The notes under the pieces are model-generated. The model did not search any database. It was given only the letters and a program-made list of their open reading frames with translations, and was not told where the DNA came from. A stretch of 21,446 bases of DNA from a bacterium (GTDB taxonomy: Bacteria; Pseudomonadota; Alphaproteobacteria; Rhizobiales; Xanthobacteraceae). Below are positions 14,736 to 21,446 of the stretch, piece after piece; within the stretch, counting starts at the first letter, position 1; the number at the start of each line of letters is the position of its first letter. The DNA lies in NCBI GenBank assembly GCA_029946075.1, contig JAQSDT010000679.1, positions 1 through 21,446 of the forward strand, in the 5' to 3' direction. The position numbers were made by a program, and so were the translations under genes.

Positions 14736-15640
14736 ACCGTCTTCGTCCGCAGCGCGCCGCCGCCGAGCGTACCGAACGCGATACCGCCGATGATCAGGGC
14801 CATCGCCAGAAACAGCGACGGCTCCAGCGGCTCGTTCAAGATCGCCGTGGCGCTGACGATGCCGAGCAGCGGCGTTGCCAACAGGCACAGCGAGGTCGTG
14901 ACCGCCGGCAGGCTGCGATTGACCATCGACATCGCCCAGTTGGCGAAAGCCGTGCAGACGATGCCGCTGTAGAGCGTCAGGCCGGCAAGGCGCGGCGTCC
15001 ATGAGATATGCGGCGCGCCGTCCACCAGCCCCGCCATGACCGACAGCAGTACGGACGCCAGCAGCACCTGCCAGAACACGAGCTGGAACGGCGTCGATAT
15101 CCATGTGTGGGCCCGCACATAAACGATGTTGCCGGCCCAGCAGAACGCCGCCAGCAAAATCAGGCCGCTGCCGTACAGCGCCCTCGAGTCGTTCCAGTTC
15201 AGGGATTGCGGATTGAAGATGACGGCAAGGCCCGCCAGACCCGCGACGATGCCGAGCAACCGCCAGCGGGTGATCGCTTCGGACAGGAACAGCGCGGCGC
15301 CGATCGCGACCCATATCGGCGTCGTATAGCCGAGCACGATCGCCCTGCCCGCCGGCACGAATAGCAGCCCGGCCGCCACCAGCGAGGAAAACGCCACGAG
15401 GTGCAGGATCGAGGTGCAGAACACCACCGGCAAATCGCCGCGCCGGGGAATGATGAAGTCGCCGCTTGCCCACAGCAATGGGGCGAGCCCCGCGGCGGCA
15501 ATCGCACAGCGCAGCGCCGTCGCCCATAATGGCGAGATGTCCTGCACGATCAGCTTCGTCACCGGCCAGTTGGTGCCCCATGCCAGCACGATGCCGACGA
15601 GCAGCACCGCCGCGCCGCGCCCTGAAAGTCCAGCCGCCAT
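14732..15640 (-). CDS. EamA-family (drug/metabolite transporter) exporter
   Basis: This 302-residue inner-membrane protein has about ten hydrophobic helices arranged as two repeated EamA domains (about residues 8-138 and 150-285), the standard DMT architecture. Typical features include an early LAWGTNWPVTKLIV helix and the repeat-end helices LSEAITRWRLLGIVAGLAGL and LNEPLEPSLFLAMALIIGG. I chose the ATG at 15640; the frame stays open to 15928 but would run through the divergent regulator gene. Members export amino acids, metabolites or drugs; the substrate is not visible. The neighbouring MocR-type regulator is the likely controller, a common pairing for DMT exporters. Confidence 0.9.
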   Translation of the reverse strand: MAAGLSGRGAAVLLVGIVLAWGTNWPVTKLIVQDISPLWATALRCAIAAAGLAPLLWASGDFIIPRRGDLPVVFCTSILHLVAFSSLVAAGLLFVPAGRAIVLGYTTPIWVAIGAALFLSEAITRWRLLGIVAGLAGLAVIFNPQSLNWNDSRALYGSGLILLAAFCWAGNIVYVRAHTWISTPFQLVFWQVLLASVLLSVMAGLVDGAPHISWTPRLAGLTLYSGIVCTAFANWAMSMVNRSLPAVTTSLCLLATPLLGIVSATAILNEPLEPSLFLAMALIIGGIAFGTLGGGALRTKTV

Positions 15641-15684
15641 ATCCCGTGCGTCCTGCAACAAATCGATGCATTGATCTCGCCCGA

Positions 15685-15733
15685 AACTGGCTCTATGAAA
15701 AGAACCAGTCTGTCCGAAAATATAGAGCCAGTT
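15685..15733. promoter_or_regulatory. MocR-type operator with three half sites between exporter and regulator
   Basis: AACTGGCTCTAT (15685-15696) and ATAGAGCCAGTT (15722-15733) are perfect 12-base inverted arms with a 25-base spacer. Within the spacer, AGAACCAGT (15701-15709) is a direct, one-mismatch copy of AGAGCCAGT (15724-15732), 23 bases apart start to start. MocR regulators such as GabR are known to bind direct repeats about two helical turns apart. The last arm ends immediately before the regulator's chosen ATG and contains a TATAGA -10-like element (15721-15726). Confidence 0.65.
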
Positions 15734-17197
15734 ATGGATGATCTGCTGCCGGGTATGCTGCATCTGGTACGCGACGGCGGCGAGCCGCTGACGCGTCAGC
15801 TCACCGACCATTTGCGCGAGCTGATCGCAGCCGGACGTCTCGTGCCCGGCCAGCGCCTGCCGTCGAGCCGACATCTGGCAAAGTTGCTGGAGGTGTCGCG
15901 CAACACGGTCTCGTTCGCGATCGAGCAACTCGCCGCGGAGGGCTATCTCACTTTGTCGGCCGGCCGTCGTCCGTCGGTCGCCGAAGGCCTGTCGCTCGAA
16001 GGCGCAAAGCTGCCGTCACGAACGGCACGTGCGGCTCCCGATGCCCCAAGGCTTTCATCCTGGGCGCGCGGCCTCGCCCGAACGCAATGGCCGCTGGCGC
16101 ATGAAAAGCGGCCGCGGCCATTTCAGCCGGGGCTGGCGGACGAGCGGGAATTTCCGCACGATCTGTGGAGCCGCTGCCTGCGGCGCGCGTCGCGCAACGC
16201 GCTGTCGCGGCGCGAGCGCACCATCAACCATACGCCGCTGCAGGAAGCGCTGCTGCGGCATTTGTCCGAACATCGCGGCGTCAAGGCAAAACCAGACCAG
16301 ATCCTGATCGTGCCGACGGCGCAGGCCGGGCTGACGCTGATCGCGGGTTCGATGCTCGAACGCGGCGATCACGCCTGGATCGAAAGCCCCGGCTATGGCG
16401 GCGCCCATGTCGCGCTGCGCACCGCCGGCGCTGTCGTCTCCGCGATTCCGCTCGACGCGCAAGGCATGACGATCGCTGCGCGCAGGGAGGCGCCCAAACT
16501 GATCTTCGTCACCCCGTCGCACCAATATCCGACGGGACGGTTGATGCCGATCGGACGCCGCCTCGAACTGCTGCGCTACGCCGAAATGTCGGGCGCCTGC
16601 ATCATCGAGGACGATTATGACGGCGAGTTTCACTACGAAGCGCGGCCGGTAGCCGCATTGCAGGGATTGACGCCGTCGCCGCGGATTTTCTATCTCGGCA
16701 CCTTCTCGAAATCGACCTACGCCGATATCCGCATCGGCTATGTGATCGTCCCCGAGGCGCACATCGAAACCTTCGAACTCGCACAGCGCTACATGGGCAT
16801 GCTGACTTCGATCGCGATGCAGGACGCGCTGGCCGAATTCATCGGCTCCGGTGCCTATCTCGGCCACATCAAGCGGATGACGCGCCTCTACAAGGGCCGG
16901 CGCGACCGACTGCTGCAGGCGCTGGCGGCCGAGGCAGGCGGCCATCTCACCGTCGAAGCCCCCGCGGGCGGCATGCAACTGCTGGCGCGATGCCGCGCCG
17001 CGGTCAACGACCAGCATCTGGCGATCCGGCTGCTCGAGGCCGGCGTCATCAGCCGGCCATTGTCGAGTTTGCTGTACCACCGCAGCGGCGAGCAGGGATT
17101 GTTTCTGGGATTTGCGGCGTGGAACGAGAAGGAAATCGACCGGGGAGCGGAAATCCTGGGACGGATCTTGCGCCAGGAGAAAAGCAGGTGCGATTGA
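15734..17197 (+). CDS. MocR-family transcriptional regulator (GntR-type wHTH fused to aminotransferase-like domain)
   Basis: This 487-residue regulator has a GntR-type winged helix at about residues 15-85 (LPSSRHLAKLLEVSRNTVSF) and a fold-type I aminotransferase-like domain (about 125-480) that binds PLP. The PLP lysine is Lys326 in YLGTFSKST. The upstream IIEDDYDGEFHYE and the PSHQYPTG loop (PSHQYPTGRLMP) are the usual MocR signatures. I chose the ATG at 15734, directly after the operator; the start lacks a ribosome-binding sequence and could be leaderless. The frame is open to a TTG at 15671, with another in-frame ATG at 15695. It probably senses an amino acid or amine through PLP and controls the divergent EamA exporter. 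PdxR, GabR and TauR share this architecture, and the ligand is unknown. Confidence 0.92.
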   Translation: MDDLLPGMLHLVRDGGEPLTRQLTDHLRELIAAGRLVPGQRLPSSRHLAKLLEVSRNTVSFAIEQLAAEGYLTLSAGRRPSVAEGLSLEGAKLPSRTARAAPDAPRLSSWARGLARTQWPLAHEKRPRPFQPGLADEREFPHDLWSRCLRRASRNALSRRERTINHTPLQEALLRHLSEHRGVKAKPDQILIVPTAQAGLTLIAGSMLERGDHAWIESPGYGGAHVALRTAGAVVSAIPLDAQGMTIAARREAPKLIFVTPSHQYPTGRLMPIGRRLELLRYAEMSGACIIEDDYDGEFHYEARPVAALQGLTPSPRIFYLGTFSKSTYADIRIGYVIVPEAHIETFELAQRYMGMLTSIAMQDALAEFIGSGAYLGHIKRMTRLYKGRRDRLLQALAAEAGGHLTVEAPAGGMQLLARCRAAVNDQHLAIRLLEAGVISRPLSSLLYHRSGEQGLFLGFAAWNEKEIDRGAEILGRILRQEKSRCD

Positions 17198-17212
17198 CGA
17201 ACAGGACGGCGC

Positions 17213-17512
17213 TCAAACCAGTTCCATGCGCAGATGACGCCCTACGGCCTGCGCAGCCCGAGCAAGCGTACCTAATGTCACCGACTCGTTTTCGGGATCG
17301 AGCAAGCGATCGAGCTGGGCGCGGCTTGTCTTCATGCGTATCGCGAGCTGGGTCTTGGAGATGTCTTCCCGCTGCATCAATTCGTCCAACTGCCGCACTA
17401 AAACACGCTTGATCGCACGCGCCGTCACCTCTTCGTAGATTCCATCATCCTTGAGGAAATCATCGAAGGATGATCCAATCGCACCTTTCTTTTTGACTGC
17501 AATCTTCTTCAT
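17213..17512 (-). CDS. HigA-like antitoxin (XRE-type helix-turn-helix)
   Basis: This 99-residue protein has a basic N-terminus (MKKIAVKKKG), a linker helix, and a Cro/C1-type helix-turn-helix in its second half (SKTQLAIRMKTSRAQLDRLL, then VTLGTLARAAQAVGRHL). It should neutralise the toxin encoded immediately upstream and repress their shared promoter. Its ATG at 17512 overlaps the toxin stop as ATGA (17509-17512), so translation is coupled. The toxin-first order is typical of the HigBA group. It ends 15 bases from the convergent MocR-type gene. Confidence 0.88.
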   Translation of the reverse strand: MKKIAVKKKGAIGSSFDDFLKDDGIYEEVTARAIKRVLVRQLDELMQREDISKTQLAIRMKTSRAQLDRLLDPENESVTLGTLARAAQAVGRHLRMELV

Positions 17513-17865
17513 CCGATCTCTCTTTTTCTTTTCAAGGCCAATTCCAGATCATTCGCGGGAATCTTCTGGGTCTTCTTGATGAAGGCATGCAGCAACAGCA
17601 TTTTGCCTTCGAATTCGCAGAACACGACCCGCGCAATACGGGCTTGCGTCAAGTTACTGCGAACTTCCCACAACCCATGCCCCAAGGGCCGGCAGAGCGG
17701 CATGCCAATTGGCCATGCGAATTCGACATCCTTGATGTCTTCCCCGACGATCTTGCGATCGTCTGCGGATAGCTCCTTCAGCCATTCTCTCACCGGTTCG
17801 CGACCAGACGGCAGCGCATAGAAGAAGGCCGGAAGTCGTTTCACGGGCACGGCAAAATGTACCAT
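17509..17865 (-). CDS. HigB/RelE-like toxin (phage Gp49-like family)
   Basis: This 118-residue basic protein matches the HigB/Gp49-like (RelE superfamily) pattern: SGREPVREWLKELSADDRK, then GEDIKDVEFAWPIGMP, a glycine-containing LWEVRSNL strand, RVVFCEFEGKMLLLHAFIKK, and a C-terminal helix with ANDLELALKRK. Family members are ribosome-dependent mRNA interferases, and the conserved basic and aromatic residues at the end appear present. The frame begins with ATG at 17865, but the best promoter's -10 lies at 17861-17856, so transcription may start inside this frame and translation at a GTG (17850 or 17844) further in. The downstream antitoxin gene overlaps by four bases. Confidence 0.88.
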   Translation of the reverse strand: MVHFAVPVKRLPAFFYALPSGREPVREWLKELSADDRKIVGEDIKDVEFAWPIGMPLCRPLGHGLWEVRSNLTQARIARVVFCEFEGKMLLLHAFIKKTQKIPANDLELALKRKREIG

Positions 17866-17884
17866 TTTTGGTACGTGAAAGCAA
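17856..17884 (-). promoter_or_regulatory. Promoter with embedded operator for the toxin-antitoxin pair
   Basis: On the minus strand TTGCTT (17884-17879), a 17-base spacer and TACATT (17861-17856) form a good sigma-70-type promoter. The perfect inverted repeat GTACCA-TTTT-TGGTAC (17859-17874) fills much of the spacer and overlaps the -10, an ideal position for repression by the antitoxin. Autoregulation is known for this family; binding here is inferred. Confidence 0.65.
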
Positions 17885-17892
17885 GATCAAAT

Positions 17893-18876
17893 CTACGATA
17901 GATCGACGCGCACGGAAGCTTCCCGATACTCCGCAATCGTGCGTGCGACCATCTCATCGACGGAGAGCAACTCGCTCACTCCCGACACCGAATGCCCGGC
18001 GCTCCAGATGTCCTTCCAGCGTTTCGGCCTGTTCTCGCGGGCACCGATGTCGATGTCTTTGCCGATATCGATGGCGCCGCGCTCCGGCAGATCGTCCGGG
18101 TCGAGGCCGGCGGCTTCGATCGAGGGCCGCAGCATGTTGGTCTGCAATCCCGTGAAGGCCCTGGTGAGCAGGATGTCGTCGGCACTGCTGGCGACCAGCA
18201 TGTCCTTGTATCTCGGATCGGCCATGCTCTCGCGGGTGGCGATGAACTTGGTGCCCATATAGGCGAGGTCGCAGCCGAGCGCCTGCGCGGCGCGCAGCGC
18301 ATGGCCGTCGGTGATGCCGCCGGCGAGCACCAGGGGACCATCGAAGAAGGCGCGGACCGCGCGCACGAACACGAAGGGATTGAGCCAGCCGGTCTGGCCG
18401 CCCGCGCCGGCCGTCAGCAGCACCAGCCCGTCCGCGCCGGCCGCCACCGCGCGCTCGGCATGGCGGATCGAGGCCACGTCGGCAAACACCAGCGCGCCGG
18501 CATCATGCAATGGCGCGAGCACCGGCGCGGGCGACCCGACCGAGGTGATGACGATCTCGGGATGATGCTGGAGCAGCACTTTCAGATCCTGCTCCAGCCG
18601 CGCGTTGGAGCGATGCACGATCAGGTTGGCACACACCGGCGCGGCTTGCTTGCCGCTTGCATCGGCATGCGCCTTCAACCGGCCGTCGATATCTGTGAGC
18701 CATTCGCCAAGCTGTTCGGGACTGCGGCAGTTCACCGTCGGGAACGAGCCGATCACGCCGTTGCGGCAGGCGGCTACCACCAGATCGACGCCGGAGACGA
18801 GAAACATCGGTGCTGCGATCAGCGGCAACGAGAGGCGATGCTGAAGGCGTGAAAGAAGATCGGCAGGTTGCGTCAT
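17893..18876 (-). CDS. FMN-dependent oxidoreductase of the nitronate monooxygenase (2-nitropropane dioxygenase) family
   Basis: This 327-residue TIM-barrel flavoprotein has the family's N-terminal LIAAPMFLVSG, GVIGSFPTVN, and the FMN-phosphate-binding segment VLAGGITDGHALRAAQALGC followed by AYMGTKFIAT. The segment where nitronate monooxygenases usually carry the catalytic histidine (GGHxG) reads AGAGGQTGW, so glutamine appears to replace it. This makes true nitronate oxidation doubtful; other NAD(P)H:acceptor or enoyl-type reductase activity is possible. The ATG at 18876 fits the family length. The gene is divergent from an acyl-CoA synthetase, 87 bases apart, which could mean they share a promoter region and an acyl or aromatic-acid pathway. 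Confidence 0.88.
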   Translation of the reverse strand: MTQPADLLSRLQHRLSLPLIAAPMFLVSGVDLVVAACRNGVIGSFPTVNCRSPEQLGEWLTDIDGRLKAHADASGKQAAPVCANLIVHRSNARLEQDLKVLLQHHPEIVITSVGSPAPVLAPLHDAGALVFADVASIRHAERAVAAGADGLVLLTAGAGGQTGWLNPFVFVRAVRAFFDGPLVLAGGITDGHALRAAQALGCDLAYMGTKFIATRESMADPRYKDMLVASSADDILLTRAFTGLQTNMLRPSIEAAGLDPDDLPERGAIDIGKDIDIGARENRPKRWKDIWSAGHSVSGVSELLSVDEMVARTIAEYREASVRVDLS

Positions 18877-18963
18877 GGCGGCTTGAGCAGCTTCCTCATT
18901 ATGCTAGCGTTGTCCCAACATTGGCACGGGCGAAGGCCAATTACAAAACAACGGGAGAAGAAC

Positions 18964-20526
18964 ATGAGCCATCCGCTCTACGCATTTCCGGCGGCATGCG
19001 AACAGACCCTGCGAGCGCTGGCGCGCTATCCGGAACGGACGGCGTTCAGCTGGCCAGGCGGATCGATCAGCTATCGCGGCACCACGGACATGATCGGACG
19101 GATGCAGGCGGTGTTCACGCAACTCGGCTTTGCGCCAGGCACCCGCGTCGCCTTCCTCACCGCCAACCGCGCCGATACCTGGTGCGCCGGCGTTGCCGCG
19201 CAGCTCTCCCGCCTCGCCATCACCTGGCTGCATCCGCTGGGCTCGCTGGACGACCAATTGTTCCAGCTCGAGGATTCCGAAGCGCAGATGCTGGTGGTGG
19301 ACGGCGTGACGTTCCGCGACCGCGGCGGCGACCTCGCGACACGGGCGACTGGCCTGAAGACCGTGTTCACGCTCGGCCCCGCGAGCTACGGCGCCGACCT
19401 GCTGCAAGCCATCGAGAATGCCGGCAGCGCCACCGCGCGCAATTTCGCAGGCCCCGACGACATCGCCACGCTGAATTACACTGGCGGCACGACCGGAAAA
19501 TCCAAGGGCGCGCTGCGCCACCATCGCGAAGCCAGCGGCTTCGCCAATGCGATCCTCGCCGATTTCGAAATTCCGGATACGCCGAGCTATCTCACCGTCG
19601 CCCCGATCAGCCATGTCGCCGGCACAAAGGTGCTGCCGACGCTGATGCGCGGCGGCACCGTGCACATGCTGAAGGGGTTCGATCCCGAGGCGGTGTTCAA
19701 GACCATCGAGCGCGAGAAGATCAATTTCACGCTGTTCGTGCCGACGATGATCTATGTGATGCTGGATCATCCGTCGCTGGACAAGGCCGACCTGTCCTCG
19801 CTCGAACTGCTGCTGTACGGCGCCTCCGCGATGTCGCCGAGCCGGCTGGTCGAAGGTATCGAGCGGATCGGGCCGGTGTTCTCGCAGCTTTACGGCCAAA
19901 CCGAATGCTATCCGGTGTCGGTGCTGCGCAAGGCCGACCATGATCCCAAGACGCCGGAACTGTTCGTGTCCTGCGGATTCCCGATCGCGGCGTGCCAGGT
20001 CAAGATCCTGGACAATGACGATCAGGAAGTGGCCACCGGCGAGGCCGGCGAGATCTGCGTGCGCTGGGGGAATGTAATGGCCGAATACTGGAAGCGGCCG
20101 GACATCACGGCGGAAACGCTGAAAAGCGGCTGGCTGCACACCGGCGACATCGCGCGCAAGGACGAGCGCGGCTACATGTTCATCCTCGACCGCAAGAAGG
20201 ACATGATCGTCTCCGGCGGCTTCAACATCTTCCCGCGCGAGATCGAGGACGTGCTGTCGCAACATGCCGATGTGGCGATGGTCGCCGTGGTCGGCGTACC
20301 CGACGAGAAATGGGGCGAGGCCGTCACTGCCGTCGTGGTCGCACGCGAAGGCGCCAAACCGGATGCGGAGGAACTGATCGCGCTGGTCAAGGCGCGCAAG
20401 GGTTCGGCCCACGCGCCCAAGGAAATCAAGTTCGTGACGGAGCTGCCGATGACCGGCGTCGGCAAGGTCGACAAGAAAGTTCTGAAGGCCGGCTTCTGGA
20501 CCGGCCGCGACCGGATGGTGGGATAG
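18964..20526 (+). CDS. AMP-forming acyl-CoA synthetase
   Basis: This 520-residue enzyme of the ANL superfamily activates a carboxylic acid with ATP and loads it onto coenzyme A. The P-loop-like motif is YTGGTTGKSKG (172-182), the adenine-binding motif YGQTE (310-314), the ribose-binding aspartate Asp395 in GWLHTGD, the hinge region LDRKKDMIVSGG (409-419), and the C-terminal catalytic lysine Lys501 in GVGKVDKK. The ATG at 18964 is preceded by GGGAGAAG; the frame opens further upstream at 18868. Length and motifs suit fatty, aromatic or short-chain acids; the substrate cannot be fixed. It is divergent from the FMN oxidoreductase and converges, six bases apart, with the GFA gene. Confidence 0.92.
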   Translation: MSHPLYAFPAACEQTLRALARYPERTAFSWPGGSISYRGTTDMIGRMQAVFTQLGFAPGTRVAFLTANRADTWCAGVAAQLSRLAITWLHPLGSLDDQLFQLEDSEAQMLVVDGVTFRDRGGDLATRATGLKTVFTLGPASYGADLLQAIENAGSATARNFAGPDDIATLNYTGGTTGKSKGALRHHREASGFANAILADFEIPDTPSYLTVAPISHVAGTKVLPTLMRGGTVHMLKGFDPEAVFKTIEREKINFTLFVPTMIYVMLDHPSLDKADLSSLELLLYGASAMSPSRLVEGIERIGPVFSQLYGQTECYPVSVLRKADHDPKTPELFVSCGFPIAACQVKILDNDDQEVATGEAGEICVRWGNVMAEYWKRPDITAETLKSGWLHTGDIARKDERGYMFILDRKKDMIVSGGFNIFPREIEDVLSQHADVAMVAVVGVPDEKWGEAVTAVVVAREGAKPDAEELIALVKARKGSAHAPKEIKFVTELPMTGVGKVDKKVLKAGFWTGRDRMVG

Positions 20527-20532
20527 GTCTGC

Positions 20533-21015
20533 TCAATCGGCCGCATCGGTCCAGCGGGCGCGCCAGGCCGGCAGCAAGCCGCCCCAGCCGTTCGGCTGAG
20601 TCTCGAAACATTCCGCACCGGGCGCCGGTTGCATCCAGGGCTGCGCACTGCGCGTGAAGAAATGCGCCACCGGCACCAGCCAGGAGGTGTCGTCGAGCGT
20701 GCCGGCACGCAGGCTGATGGTCTCCGGCCGTCCGTCGCGCTCGCCATAGAGCCGCGTCGCGCAGATCGCGCAAAACCGGGAGATCACGGGGGTGCCGTTC
20801 GGCGAAACGTGATGCCAGCCTTTCGGCTCGCCCTGCAGGATCCGAAAATCCTTGAAGCGTACCGGCATGTTGAGCGCAAAGGCGCTGCCGGTCTGGCGCT
20901 GGCAGTCCGTGCAGTTGCAGGTGTAGAGCAGCAACGGGAACGACGCGATCTCGTAACGGATCGCGCCGCACTGGCAGCCGCCCGTGATGGGAAGCGAGGG
21001 CCGGGTCGTTTTCAT
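20533..21015 (-). CDS. GFA-family zinc-binding protein (CENP-V/GFA fold)
   Basis: This 160-residue protein has the cysteine pattern of the GFA family: GGCQCGAIRYE (about residues 12-22), CNCTDCQRQTGSAFA (33-47) and FCAICATRLYGE, which together hold two zinc ions. The founding member was described as a glutathione-dependent formaldehyde-activating enzyme, but most homologues are uncharacterised, so this name should not be read as a proven activity. The ATG at 21015 starts just before the first zinc motif. The gene is separate from minE (66 bases apart) and converges with the acyl-CoA synthetase gene. Confidence 0.9.
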   Translation of the reverse strand: MKTTRPSLPITGGCQCGAIRYEIASFPLLLYTCNCTDCQRQTGSAFALNMPVRFKDFRILQGEPKGWHHVSPNGTPVISRFCAICATRLYGERDGRPETISLRAGTLDDTSWLVPVAHFFTRSAQPWMQPAPGAECFETQPNGWGGLLPAWRARWTDAAD

Positions 21016-21081
21016 GGTCAGGCTCGCGGCAAAAGGTGCCGCATCCTAACCGTAAATCCGATCCCGATCGAGGCAGGCCGG

Positions 21082-21378
21082 TCAGCCGGCCATGCGCTGC
21101 TCGGCAGAGCCCTTCGCCCTGTCGAAATTGTTGGGGACTTCGATATCCACTTCCAGCGTCGAGACGGTCTTGCCCCGCTCCAGCTTGACGATAACCTTCT
21201 CGGGATCGAGCACCACGTGCTTCGACACGACGGCGAGGATTTCTTCCCGCAGCGTGACCAGGAGGTCGGACTGGCCGAGCAGCCCGCGCTCATGCGCCAG
21301 CAGGATCTGCAGCCGCTCCCGCGCGACGGGGGCGGATGCGTTGCGGCCGCTGAAGAACCGCAGCAGCTTCATGCTCAT
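21082..21378 (-). CDS. minE: Cell division topological specificity factor MinE
   Basis: This 98-residue protein sets the position of the division septum by stimulating MinD's ATPase and driving its movement on the membrane. The N-terminal amphipathic membrane-targeting segment MSMKLLRFFSGRN is followed by the MinD-binding helix (ARERLQILLAHERG) and the beta-rich dimerisation domain (LREEILAVVSKHV, then KVIVKLERG and VSTLEVDIEVPN). The ATG at 21378 overlaps the minD stop codon as ATGA, with GGAGG five bases upstream; a second ATG at 21372 is also possible. Together with minD it forms the usual min operon, whose minC would lie beyond the window. Confidence 0.96.
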   Translation of the reverse strand: MSMKLLRFFSGRNASAPVARERLQILLAHERGLLGQSDLLVTLREEILAVVSKHVVLDPEKVIVKLERGKTVSTLEVDIEVPNNFDRAKGSAEQRMAG

Positions 21379-21446
21379 GCAGCCCTCCGTCCCAACAGGC
21401 GGTTCATGAAGCCCTTGCGCTCGGTCGGCACGATCATGGCGACCGT
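21375..21446 (-). CDS. minD: Septum-site determining protein MinD, C-terminal fragment cut by window edge
   Basis: Only the last 23 residues are visible, reading on the minus strand to a TGA at 21375-21377. The end KGFMNRLLGRRAA is the amphipathic membrane-targeting helix typical of MinD (KGFLKRLFG pattern). Order and overlap with minE confirm the identity. The rest of the gene lies past base 21446. Confidence 0.9.
   Translation of the reverse strand, partial: TVAMIVPTERKGFMNRLLGRRAA

Noticed and set aside
17213..17865. Mobile-element remnant around the toxin-antitoxin genes
   Set aside because: No transposase, integrase, terminal repeats or tRNA attachment site is visible; the pair simply sits between two chromosomal genes.
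18904..20412. 502-residue minus-strand frame
   Set aside because: It is antisense to the acyl-CoA synthetase, which has all family motifs.

Overview
The window is high-GC alphaproteobacterial DNA. Gene content and protein style (MinD/MinE tail, TupBC transporter, MocR and GlxA regulators, short conserved orphans, a possible CtrA-type site) suggest a Bradyrhizobium-like member of the Nitrobacteraceae. This assignment is inferred from protein style, not from a database match. No rRNA, tRNA, CRISPR array, transposase or integrase was seen. Most of the window looks like chromosomal backbone. The exception is a secreted-protease block in the middle, which may be accessory.

Layout. 1-1344 (minus): end of a tungstate-type ABC transporter (ATPase, then permease), divergent from 1435-2322 (plus), a DNA-binding protein with a periplasmic-binding-protein-like sensor domain. 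2350-3390 (minus): GlxA-type AraC regulator, divergent from a MAPEG membrane protein (3512-3940). 3951-5189 (minus): threonine ammonia-lyase with an ACT domain. 5273-7222 (minus): membrane diguanylate cyclase. 7223-7699: non-coding gap that should hold two divergent promoters.

7700-12751 (plus) is the most unusual part. Three genes are packed as one operon and each begins with a signal peptide. They encode a metzincin metalloprotease fused to a subtilisin-like protease, a trypsin/V8-like serine protease, and a second metzincin that is a paralogue of the first one's N-terminal domain. Three catalytic classes of protease in one secreted set suggest a proteolytic cascade or a multi-protease secreted activity. 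I do not recognise it as a named system.

12877-14735 holds three small orphan genes (a membrane-anchored helical protein, an 81-residue soluble protein and a three-helix membrane protein), with a possible CtrA site between the last two. 14732-17197 is a DMT/EamA exporter divergent from a MocR-type (GntR-aminotransferase) regulator, with a clear three-half-site operator between them. 17213-17865 (minus) is a HigBA-like toxin-antitoxin pair with a readable promoter and operator. 17893-20526 is an FMN-dependent oxidoreductase of the nitronate monooxygenase family, divergent from an acyl-CoA synthetase. 20533-21015 (minus) is a GFA-family zinc protein, and 21082-21446 (minus) is minE and the tail of minD.
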